DNA from: Bacteroidales bacterium
GTDB taxonomy: Bacteria > Bacteroidota > Bacteroidia > Bacteroidales > VadinHA17
Assembly: GCA_025454795.1 (NCBI GenBank)
Contig: JALONT010000010.1
Location: 39,844-103,843, forward strand
Length of the DNA stretch: 64,000 nt
Direction: 5' to 3'
Positions 56,326-64,000 of the stretch are shown piece by piece (within the stretch, counting starts at the first letter, position 1; the number at the start of each line of letters is the position of its first letter). Position numbers and translations under genes: made by a program. The notes beneath the pieces were generated by a model, which saw only the letters and a program-made list of their open reading frames with translations, had not been told where the DNA came from and searched no databases.

Positions 56326-57369
56326 TTACAATATTCCGTACCTGATTTTTTTTAGAAGAAATTCCATTGTGTCAGTTCCGTCTGCATAATCCCATATATC
56401 AGGCGACTGAGCTTTCCCGAAAGGTATATAATTTCTGCCAACAATACATTGAATTTTTTCATGCAGCTTTTCTGATAATATTTTAAGCTGATCAGAAGTC
56501 GTATAGTATTCATAATGAAGAACCGCGACCGGCGAAGATATACTCTGATTCTCCTTCAGAAGAAGAAAACCGGTATCAATGAATTTTTCCTTGTTCACAA
56601 GGTATAGTGCTTTGCTGAAATCATAGTTATTTGCATATTTATCATGGTGTATCAATTCTGAATACCTGTTCCATCTGGTTATCATTTTTGAAAAATCATA
56701 TCCTTCCGGGATATATATCTTGGAAACATTCCGGCATCCCAGTCCGAAATACGAAAAGATATCTGTACCGAGGAATTCAAGTTCAGAATCACTCTCCTTG
56801 CCATTAATAAAAGAAATACTGCTTCTGTTCTTCCTTATAATATTTGGATATTTGCCAAAATAGTATTCAAAATAGCGCGAACTGTTATCACTACCTGTTG
56901 CAATTACAGCCTCAAAACCTGATAAGGTTCCCCCCGTTAACCGGATTCTCTCACTGAATCCCGGATTGATCTCGCAAAGGATATTGCTCATATAAGTAAT
57001 AAGGTCTGAATCTTTTGAACTCGTTTTTGCAATGATTTTATTCCCTGAAATGAGCACCGAGAGAAAATCGTGAAACCCGACAAGAGGTATGTTTCCTGCC
57101 ATTATCACACCAACAGTTACAGGTTCAACGGTCTGATTTAATGAGGGGTATGAGGATGTCCATTCAGTGAGGTTCTCTTCAGTAAGCTTATCTGCGATTG
57201 CCTCGATTGCCATCCTTACATTTCCGGAAGTGAACCATGGGTTTTTCAGGTGTTGTGTTTCAATAAGCCTGTATATTTCCGTTGAGTGTTTTATATCTCT
57301 TCCTGAAAGGGAGTTTCTTAAAATATCTCCTAATTTTGAAAAGGTCTCTATGCGGTTTTTAAGGATCAT
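56326..57369 (-). CDS. LuxC-like acyl-CoA reductase
   Basis: 347 residues of the aldehyde dehydrogenase superfamily, LuxC branch: VGVIMAGNIPLVGFHDFLSVLISGNKIIAKTSSKD binds nucleotide and CoA, VIATGSDNSSRYFEYYFG follows, and SYFGLGCRNVSKIYIPEGYD holds the catalytic Cys. It would reduce a fatty acyl-CoA to an aldehyde. No lux genes are nearby, and this is a known Bacteroidota orphan family of uncertain role. Confidence 0.8.
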   Translation of the reverse strand: MILKNRIETFSKLGDILRNSLSGRDIKHSTEIYRLIETQHLKNPWFTSGNVRMAIEAIADKLTEENLTEWTSSYPSLNQTVEPVTVGVIMAGNIPLVGFHDFLSVLISGNKIIAKTSSKDSDLITYMSNILCEINPGFSERIRLTGGTLSGFEAVIATGSDNSSRYFEYYFGKYPNIIRKNRSSISFINGKESDSELEFLGTDIFSYFGLGCRNVSKIYIPEGYDFSKMITRWNRYSELIHHDKYANNYDFSKALYLVNKEKFIDTGFLLLKENQSISSPVAVLHYEYYTTSDQLKILSEKLHEKIQCIVGRNYIPFGKAQSPDIWDYADGTDTMEFLLKKIRYGIL

Positions 57370-57494
57370 CTTTAATAATTGCAGGATGCAAATTTAGGGA
57401 ATTTGGAAGTCACTAAATATTTCTTCATTGTTTTTATTAAGCTCGTTGAGACAGATTCAATAAATAGAAAAAAGGGGGTGTATCAAAAGTCAAC

Positions 57495-57625
57495 CACCTC
57501 CCCCCTGACTGTTGTCAGGGGTACTCCTCCTTTAAAAGGAGGAGAAAGTAATGTGTTAATTATCAAATGTTTCCCCTCCTTCTCAAGGAGGGGTGTCATG
57601 CCCGAAGGGTCATGACGGGGTGGTT
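57495..57625. repeat. compound GC-rich repeat block
   Basis: The 305-bp gap between the M56-TonB gene and the reductase gene holds several nested palindromes: CCCCCTGACTGTTGTCAGGGG, CTCCTCCTTTAAAAGGAGGAG, CCCCTCCTTCTCAAGGAGGGG and CATGCCCGAAGGGTCATG. It is the largest member of the GC-rich family in the window. I see no gene. Confidence 0.8.
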
Positions 57626-57674
57626 AAAATACCTTTTGATACAGCCTCTAAAAAGGATTTTACAAAAATAAGAT

Positions 57675-58958
57675 CTATTTCAGAGCGAATGTAATTGGTA
57701 CCATATACCAGACAGGAACGGGTTTACCATCTTTAAGCCCGGGTTTCTCAAAATGAGGAAGGGAATTGACTACCCTGAGAGCTTCAGCATCAATTTCAGT
57801 ATTTACGCCCCTGGTAATACTTGCATCACTGACAATACCATTTTCGTTTACCACGAAAGAGACAAGAACTTTTCCCTGTATGTTCTTCTCTTTTGCGGCA
57901 TCCGGGTAAGTTGTGTTCTCAGTTATAAATTTTAGAAGTGCGGCATCGCCTCCCGGAAACACAGGCATTACATCAACTGTATTCCAGGTTGTATCGCTGT
58001 CTTTAACAGTATATGGCGGTGGTGGAGGCGGCGGTGAAGGGAGGGGAGGTGCAATCTCTTCATTATTGCTTCCTGTTGGTTTTGTTTTTCCCCCGCATGA
58101 GGAGAAGGCAATCATTACGATTGCAATTACCGGCAATACCACCAGTAACTTCAGGTTTGCCAGTCTTCTTGAGCGTTCTTTTGTCATCATGATCATTCGT
58201 TTTTTAATAAGAGTTGGATTTGAAAAGCTGTTTGTTATGCTGAATACTTTTGACCTGAAAAGCTGGTTCATCAACAGTTGCTGATAACTGACTACCGGTA
58301 TGCCTTTATTCAAACATCCTTCGTCGGCCTGGAATTCATGAACCGCCCGTAACGACCTGTTAAACATGTATATGAAGGGGTTGAACCATTGAAAGACTTT
58401 TACGGTTTCAATAAAAACAATATCAAAAGAATGGTAGTGTTCCAGGTGATTCTGTTCATGTTTTATAATTTCATCGGCATCTCCGGGCAATAATTTTGAA
58501 TTGATGAATACATAGCCGAGAGCTGAGAAGCCTGCTGTATTTAAGCCGTTATACCTTATAATATTACTATCTGCGGTTTTTTTCCTTAAGATAAGAAAAA
58601 CGAGTTCTGACATGTCTGCCAGGAACCTGCCTCCGAAGATCAGGAGTCCGGCAAGGTATAAAGTCATAAAAATTTGCGGACCAGAGAACCGAAAAACTCC
58701 TGTTGCTTCTGATTCAGAGCCGTTTGTGGTTCCATTGATAAGTACCTCTGATAAAGTCTTCCAAAATATTGGCAAGTTCACAGGGTTATTTGTACGGATA
58801 GTAATAAATGGAAGCAGGAGAGCGGTTATAGCTGAAAAAAGTATGAATGTACGGTTCCTTGTATATAAAGTGTCCCGGCTTAAAAAGAATGCGAAGACCA
58901 GGTATAAAGCTGCAAGATAAAATGCAGCTTTTATCATATAAATTAAAAAAGGATTCAT
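57675..58958 (-). CDS. BlaR1/MecR1-type M56 peptidase with C-terminal TonB domain
   Basis: 427 residues. Three N-terminal membrane helices (about 8-27, 37-54 and 95-112) precede the zinc-peptidase motif HEQNH (167-171) and a fourth helix (about 270-290). Residues about 305-320 are proline-rich (PPLPSPPPPPPPY), and about 335-427 form a TonB C-terminal domain (GKVLVSFVVNENGIVSDASI; YMVPITFALK). In BlaR1 the sensor half binds beta-lactam; here a TonB domain takes that place. The peptidase would release the repressor encoded just upstream. The genes overlap by 4 bp. Confidence 0.85.
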   Translation of the reverse strand: MNPFLIYMIKAAFYLAALYLVFAFFLSRDTLYTRNRTFILFSAITALLLPFITIRTNNPVNLPIFWKTLSEVLINGTTNGSESEATGVFRFSGPQIFMTLYLAGLLIFGGRFLADMSELVFLILRKKTADSNIIRYNGLNTAGFSALGYVFINSKLLPGDADEIIKHEQNHLEHYHSFDIVFIETVKVFQWFNPFIYMFNRSLRAVHEFQADEGCLNKGIPVVSYQQLLMNQLFRSKVFSITNSFSNPTLIKKRMIMMTKERSRRLANLKLLVVLPVIAIVMIAFSSCGGKTKPTGSNNEEIAPPLPSPPPPPPPYTVKDSDTTWNTVDVMPVFPGGDAALLKFITENTTYPDAAKEKNIQGKVLVSFVVNENGIVSDASITRGVNTEIDAEALRVVNSLPHFEKPGLKDGKPVPVWYMVPITFALK

Positions 58959-59335
58959 TTCATTGCTTTTTGTTTTAGTACTTCACCTTCCATAATCTTC
59001 ATAATCTCCTGCATCTCTTTGACAGATATCTCTTTTTCCCTGGCAAAAAAGCTGACCATCTTCTCGAAAGAGTTTGAAAAATAATCATTTACAAAGGAGT
59101 TGAGATGTGATTTTGAGTATTCATCCTTCGATACCACAGGAAAATATTCGTGGGTTCTTCCATATGCCTTATGATCCACAAAGCCTTTGTCCTGCAGAAT
59201 CCGGATTATAGTGCTAACGGTATTATAGGCAGGTTTTGGCTCATCAAAATGCTTCAGGATGTCTTTGACGAATCCTTTCCTGATTTTCCAAAGTACCTGC
59301 ATCACCTCTTCTTCAGCTCTTGTTAATTCTCTCAT
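58955..59335 (-). CDS. BlaI/MecI/CopY-family transcriptional repressor
   Basis: 126 residues. The winged-helix part (LTRAEEEVMQVLWKIRKGFV, PAYNTVSTIIRILQDKGFV, YGRTHEYFPVVSKDEY) is complete, and a C-terminal dimerisation helix follows. The gene overlaps its M56 partner by ATGA. It presumably represses its own operon until cleaved. The upstream region (59336-59522) contains a CCTGACGGTCTCCGTCAGG palindrome that could be repeat-derived or an operator. Confidence 0.88.
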   Translation of the reverse strand: MRELTRAEEEVMQVLWKIRKGFVKDILKHFDEPKPAYNTVSTIIRILQDKGFVDHKAYGRTHEYFPVVSKDEYSKSHLNSFVNDYFSNSFEKMVSFFAREKEISVKEMQEIMKIMEGEVLKQKAMK

Positions 59336-59582
59336 AATTACTGTTCGTTTTGATCTGATTCTTTCACCTCACCCTGACGGTCTCCGTCAGGAGGAGGAGT
59401 TTTTTTATTTAAAAACCGAATCCATTTCAAATATATAACGAAATGTTTAGTTATGCAACTATATTTTTAATTAATTTTAAAAAATTTATTAACCTGTCTC
59501 ATTTCGGCAGGAAAGAAAAAAAGTGTACTTTTATTATTTATTATGGTATTCAGGGCAGGTAACTGCTGTTGAAGGTAGAAAT

Positions 59583-60824
59583 ATGAACAAAGGTCTTGTT
59601 AAAGATAATTTAAGAATAGCTATCCGGGCAATCAGATCGAACAAAGTCCGGGCAATCCTCACAATATGTATTATTGCATTTGGAATAATGGCGCTTGTGG
59701 GGATACTTACGGCAATAGATGCCATTAAGTCCTCTCTGACAAACCAGTTTACAATGATGGGTGCCAATTCATTCTCCATTACATCGCGTGGGATGAACAT
59801 TCAGGTTGGAAACGATAAGATAAGGGCAAAGAATTTTTCAAGGATATCCTATAGGGAAGCCACTGAGTTCAAAGCAAAATTTTCTGAGCCTGCATGGGTA
59901 TCTATATCTTTTCATACATCAGGTCTGTCTACCGTAAAATATGGATTGGAAGAGACAAATCCCAATATAAGGCTTGAGGGTGTAGATGAAAATTATGTTG
60001 CAGTATCAGGATATGAAATTGAAGCAGGCAGAAACTTCAGTGCAGATGAGATACAGATGAACAGAAGACTTGCATTGCTGGGATCAGATATTGCAAGTAA
60101 GCTCTTTACAGGGGGGATAGATCCTGTTGGAAAAGAGGTCTCAGTTGCCGGGTTGAAACTGCAGGTGGCAGGTGTGCTGAAAAGCAAGGGAGCAAGCATT
60201 GTTAATTCCAATGATATCTGTCTCATACCTGTGACCACTGCAAGACAGTATTTTTCCCGTCCGAATATGAACTTCACGATTACGGTAATGCCTCTGGGGC
60301 AGGGGAATCTCGACATTATGGCAGGTGAGGCAGAAGGAGTGTTCAGAATAGTACGTAACCTCGATCCAAGAGATGAGTCTGATTTCAATGTATCAAAAAG
60401 CGATAATATAGTTGCGCTCCTGCTAAAAAATATTAAATATGTTACGCTTGCTGCAACTATCATAGGTATTGTGACACTGTTCGGGGCTGCTGTCGGACTG
60501 ATGAATATCATGCTTGTATCGGTGACCGAACGCACCAGGGAAATCGGCGTCAGAAAAGCTGTCGGTGCCAAACCCAAGACCATTAAAAATCAATTTCTTT
60601 TTGAATCGGTTCTGATAGGGCAGTTTGGGGGATTATTTGGCATTATCCTTGGCATTCTCATTGGAAATGTAGTTTCGTCAATGCTTAAATCGAGTTTTAT
60701 AATTCCATGGGTTTGGGTAATTATGGGTATCATAGTCTGTTTTATAGTAGGGGTGGTCTCGGGTTATGCACCCGCGGTTAAAGCCGCCAACATTGACCCT
60801 ATTGAAGCTTTAAGGTACGAATAA
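59583..60824 (+). CDS. MacB/FtsX-type ABC transporter permease
   Basis: 413 residues from the ATG at 59583 ([24 protein letters not shown]); the open frame reaches 59523. One N-terminal helix (about 25-45), a MacB-like periplasmic core (about 50-280) and three C-terminal helices with [20 protein letters not shown] and [18 protein letters not shown] are typical of the FtsX fold. No ATPase gene is adjacent, so its partner must be elsewhere. It probably exports a lipoprotein, peptide or drug. Confidence 0.85.
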   Translation: MNKGLVKDNLRIAIRAIRSNKVRAILTICIIAFGIMALVGILTAIDAIKSSLTNQFTMMGANSFSITSRGMNIQVGNDKIRAKNFSRISYREATEFKAKFSEPAWVSISFHTSGLSTVKYGLEETNPNIRLEGVDENYVAVSGYEIEAGRNFSADEIQMNRRLALLGSDIASKLFTGGIDPVGKEVSVAGLKLQVAGVLKSKGASIVNSNDICLIPVTTARQYFSRPNMNFTITVMPLGQGNLDIMAGEAEGVFRIVRNLDPRDESDFNVSKSDNIVALLLKNIKYVTLAATIIGIVTLFGAAVGLMNIMLVSVTERTREIGVRKAVGAKPKTIKNQFLFESVLIGQFGGLFGIILGILIGNVVSSMLKSSFIIPWVWVIMGIIVCFIVGVVSGYAPAVKAANIDPIEALRYE

Positions 60825-60835
60825 ATAATAAGGTT

Positions 60836-61213
60836 ATGGAAAAACATGTAATTCAGGAAGAACATAAGAATTGTCCGGGGATCTATTACCATCCGGATGA
60901 AAACAAGCTGGAACTTATCGGACGGTCTATCCCTGAAAATCCTGAACTTATTTTCAGACGTCTTGATGAATGGATTACACTCCATTTTGAAAAGAATAAA
61001 GAGCTGAATGTAGGGATACAGCTGGAATATATTAACAGCGGTTCTTCAAAATACCTTTATGAAATACTTAAAAAACTTACCGGTTATGGCCGTTCAGGAA
61101 ATAAGGTGAAGATGAAGTGGCTTTACGAGGAAGATGATGAAGCCATGCTTGAACTTGGAGAACATTACCGCGATACTGCGGGTATCCCCCTTGAGATTGA
61201 TATGATTGTATGA
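60836..61213 (+). CDS. siaC: SiaC-family regulatory phosphoprotein (DUF1987)
   Basis: 125 residues of DUF1987: GRSIPENPELIFRRLDEW and LEYINSGSSKYLYEILKKL are the core, the second holding the conserved phosphoacceptor region (NSGSSK). In Pseudomonas, SiaC binds a diguanylate cyclase and is controlled by phosphorylation; no cyclase or kinase gene lies nearby. The gene follows the permease by 11 bp. Confidence 0.82.
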   Translation: MEKHVIQEEHKNCPGIYYHPDENKLELIGRSIPENPELIFRRLDEWITLHFEKNKELNVGIQLEYINSGSSKYLYEILKKLTGYGRSGNKVKMKWLYEEDDEAMLELGEHYRDTAGIPLEIDMIV

Positions 61214-61240
61214 TATATATAAGGTATAGTAAATAATAAA

Positions 61241-61272
61241 GGGGACCGGTTCATGGTCCCCTTTTGATTTTT
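61241..61272 (+). terminator. terminator after siaC
   Basis: GGGGACC ... GGTCCCC (61241-61261) with a short loop, followed by TTTTGATTTTTT. It lies in the convergent gap between siaC and gapA and may work in both directions. Confidence 0.85.
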
Positions 61273-61285
61273 TATGGCATTGATG

Positions 61286-62311
<1,026 letters not shown>

Positions 62312-62374
62312 TTAATAAATCGAACAGCAAAAATAATATTTTCCCGGGAACTACCAAAGGGAGGAAATATGTGG

Positions 62375-63172
62375 TTAAACTTTCTTCCTCTTAAGAAGAT
62401 TTTTTAGTGTGGTTCTCTCTGGATGGAGCGGATCCACGATGACACCAAACCTGTAACTGACAAATAATGAGAAGAATATAGCTTTATTATCCGTGCTGGC
62501 CATAATGGGGATTGTTTTAGGAAAGGCGTTGACCTGAACACCAAGTTCAATTGCATGAATAACTTTGTCTTCCTTGCTGTATTCAAAGTTGAAACCGCTC
62601 TTTCCAAAAAGTCCCGGCATAGCTTTTATCTCATCCAGCCCTTTTGTAAATGATGCCCTGCTGAGAATATCGCTGGATTGATGTATTGAAACGTCAAACT
62701 TTTCCACTTTTACCTCGGCTTCCTTCAGCGAAATGGGGTATAAAACCAAATAAAAGATTGGCTTATAAAGAGCCAGAACAGGCCCTCCTGAATAGAACCA
62801 GCGAATGGCAATACCTCCAAGGTCAGTTTTTTGAAATATCTCATGCTGATGACCTATCCCTGCCAGGAGAAAGAAAACGGAATTCAGCTTGCCAAAGGCA
62901 TATGACTTATAGCCCTGGTAATAGGGATTTGTCATCTTATATTCTTTAGGATGCCTTAAGGTGCCGAAGTTAATCTCTAAAAGACGCTTGTTAAGATAGT
63001 CTATTCTTTTAGCTTCACGGTAACCAAAACCAAATCCGTCGGAATGAAGAAGTACAGCAAACGATCTTTCGTTACGGAAGAACACTTTTTGCTGCTCATC
63101 AAGTTCTCCCTGTGCATATGCTGAAACTGCACCATATAAAAAGAGAACCGCTATTATAAGCAGCTTTTTCAT
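62375..63172 (-). CDS. predicted outer-membrane protein, Bacteroidota family of unknown function
   Basis: 265 residues with a Sec signal (MKKLLIIAVLFLYGAVSAYA, cleavage AYA-QG). The mature part has barrel-like alternation (AVLLHSDGFGFGYREAKRI, FSLFVSYRFGVIVDP) and an RTTLKNLLKRKK tail. I do not recognise a function. It lies between gapA and a small lipoprotein gene. Confidence 0.75.
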   Translation of the reverse strand: MKKLLIIAVLFLYGAVSAYAQGELDEQQKVFFRNERSFAVLLHSDGFGFGYREAKRIDYLNKRLLEINFGTLRHPKEYKMTNPYYQGYKSYAFGKLNSVFFLLAGIGHQHEIFQKTDLGGIAIRWFYSGGPVLALYKPIFYLVLYPISLKEAEVKVEKFDVSIHQSSDILSRASFTKGLDEIKAMPGLFGKSGFNFEYSKEDKVIHAIELGVQVNAFPKTIPIMASTDNKAIFFSLFVSYRFGVIVDPLHPERTTLKNLLKRKKV

Positions 63173-63216
63173 TTCTGTGCGAACTTATATAGTGAGAGGT
63201 AATTGAGAAAATGTTT

Positions 63217-63342
63217 TCAGCCAGGCTGATTGGTTTGTTCAGTCTCAGCATTCGTATATGCCGGACATGCTTCCTTATTGCATGAACTAACTACCAAAGC
63301 AGTAATGAAAGCAAAAACCAGAACAACAGCAACTTTTTTCAT
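63217..63342 (-). CDS. 41-residue lipoprotein
   Basis: The ATG at 63340-63342 opens MKKVAVVLVFAFITALVVSSC, a clear lipoprotein signal with Cys21, and then a mature part of only 21 residues with NKEACPAYTNAETEQTNQPG and a second Cys at position 26. A short mature peptide with a CPAY motif on a lipid anchor occurs in other Bacteroidota. It could be a lipid-anchored small peptide or a structural outer-membrane component. It lies 45 bp upstream of the outer-membrane protein gene in the same direction. Confidence 0.7.
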   Translation of the reverse strand: MKKVAVVLVFAFITALVVSSCNKEACPAYTNAETEQTNQPG

Positions 63343-63574
63343 AAAGATCATATATAATTAGAATACAAAAATAAACTTTTCAGTTAAAAAACAATATTTG
63401 TGCCAATATAAATTTCTATCAATTTGATAAACCTGAATTTTTTAGTGAGCAAAGTAATAATAAAACAATCAAACGTTGAAAAAGGTTCAGAAATTGTCTG
63501 AGTGTGCTATGAAATTAACATTTTCTGTGCACTATATATTATGATACGTTCTCATCACCCTGATTCCCTTTTCT

Positions 63575-63664
63575 TTTTCCACGTACTCACCCCCCCGCCC
63601 CCTCTCTGCCGACAGCAGAGCGGGGGAAACCCTGAGTGGAGCGAAGGAAGGGGGTGAGTACATG
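63575..63664. repeat. long GC-rich hairpin element
   Basis: GTACTCACCCCCC near 63582 pairs with GGGGGTGAGTAC near 63653, giving a long outer stem around an interior that contains CTCTGCCGACAGCAGAG. It stands alone in a 498-bp gene-free stretch (63343-63840), apart from possible promoter sequence. It probably belongs to the same GC-rich family as the other blocks. Confidence 0.75.
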
Positions 63665-63840
63665 AAAATCAGGAAAGATTTCAGGTGAAAAGATATATTT
63701 GTTCAGGAGACAGGGATCCGGAGGTATTCAATACATGTTTTCATTAGTGTCCACTAAAAATTATATAACGTTCTTTGAAATCATGAGTACATCGAGATTG
63801 TAAAGCTTTTTTTATAGGTAGATTTGAAATGAAATCACAA

Positions 63841-64000
63841 CTAAGTTTTGATCATTATAAAATTGTTTTCAATTACCGTTGGCTTTAGCCAACGGTATAA
63901 CGGATCATCTTTCCACTTTTTACTCTGTTCCTTATGGAAGTACTGGTATTTTACGAAAGCCTCTACATCATTGTTTTCCAGATACTCATAGTTTTCTTCA
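63841..64000 (-). pseudogene. transposase C-terminal fragment (IS1182-like), cut by window edge
   Basis: The minus frame reads EENYEYLENNDVEAFVKYQ, YFHKEQSKKWKDDP, then YRWLKPTVIENNF and stop. The first part fits a conserved segment of IS1182-type transposases. The similarity ends where the palindrome at 63874-63896 begins, so the reading frame is broken by the inserted repeat. The rest lies beyond the window. Confidence 0.55.
63874..63896. repeat. REP-like palindrome ACCGTTGGCT / AGCCAACGGT
   Basis: A perfect 10-bp inverted repeat with a very short loop (ACCGTTGGCT-TT-AGCCAACGGT). GGCTAAAGCC-type palindromes of this form are common mobile REP sequences in Bacteroidota and are spread by RAYT transposases. 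This copy interrupts the transposase fragment. Confidence 0.75.

Overview
The window comes from an anaerobic member of the Bacteroidota, probably a Bacteroidales-like lineage. The evidence is the single-chain pyruvate:ferredoxin oxidoreductase, the anaerobic sulfatase-maturase-type radical SAM enzyme, the short primary sigma factor, Rho with a large acidic insertion, DUF4199, M56-TonB and SiaC proteins, lipoproteins ending in xxSC, Tat-exported sugar enzymes, a GESNYALAA tmRNA tag, and promoters of the TTTG / TAnnTTTG type.

Region 1 (1-11.0 kb, minus strand) is one branched-chain amino acid operon: ilvD-ilvB-ilvN-ilvC-leuA-leuC-leuD-(citramalate/isopropylmalate synthase paralogue)-leuB, the last gene cut by the window edge. 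In front of ilvD lie a Bacteroidota-type promoter, a 19-residue leader peptide with ten Leu/Ile/Val residues, and mutually exclusive antiterminator and terminator hairpins. This looks like a complete ribosome-mediated attenuator and is the strongest regulatory finding here.

Region 2 (11-31.3 kb) is an accessory carbohydrate region with much decay. It holds an FGE-like/rhamnogalacturonan-lyase fusion killed by two in-frame stops and a lost start codon, a GH2 glycosidase, an IS4-type transposase remnant, an outer-membrane barrel protein coupled to a GH28-like beta-helix protein with PepSY-like repeats, a membrane-anchored winged-helix regulator, half an amidohydrolase, and a run of exported sugar enzymes (SGNH hydrolase, NagA-like deacetylase, two TIM-barrel isomerases, a Gfo/Idh/MocA oxidoreductase and a frameshifted DUF6807 protein). 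An ankyrin lipoprotein and an anSME-like enzyme with a SEC-C tail close it.

Region 3 (31.3-32.2 kb) is the ssrA (tmRNA) locus. The tmRNA 3' end is duplicated as a 14-bp direct repeat flanking a 183-bp quasi-palindromic insert; beyond it lie the apparent original ssrA terminator and an integrase N-terminal remnant.

Region 4 (32.4-40.2 kb) has a beta-propeller lipoprotein, a saccharopine/alanine-dehydrogenase-like enzyme, a GT4 glycosyltransferase, three genes of GDP-D-glycero-alpha-D-manno-heptose synthesis (hddA, hddC, gmhB), a GT2 enzyme and DUF4199.

Region 5 (40.3-64 kb) is mostly housekeeping: SRP RNA, YciO/Sua5, trkH-trkA, comEC, def, ruvX, PFOR, rho, rpoD, rpe, miaA, a pRiA4b-like protein, LuxC-like reductase, blaR1/blaI pair, MacB/FtsX-type permease, siaC, gapA, an outer-membrane protein and a 41-residue lipoprotein. 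It ends in a transposase fragment broken by a REP-like palindrome.

Several families of intergenic repeats run through the window: GC-rich palindromes, ACCACGG/CTCTGTGG inverted repeats, an AACTCTAAGTACTC family, and three short tandem arrays with 7-, 8- and about 42-bp periods. Some run into the 3' ends of genes.
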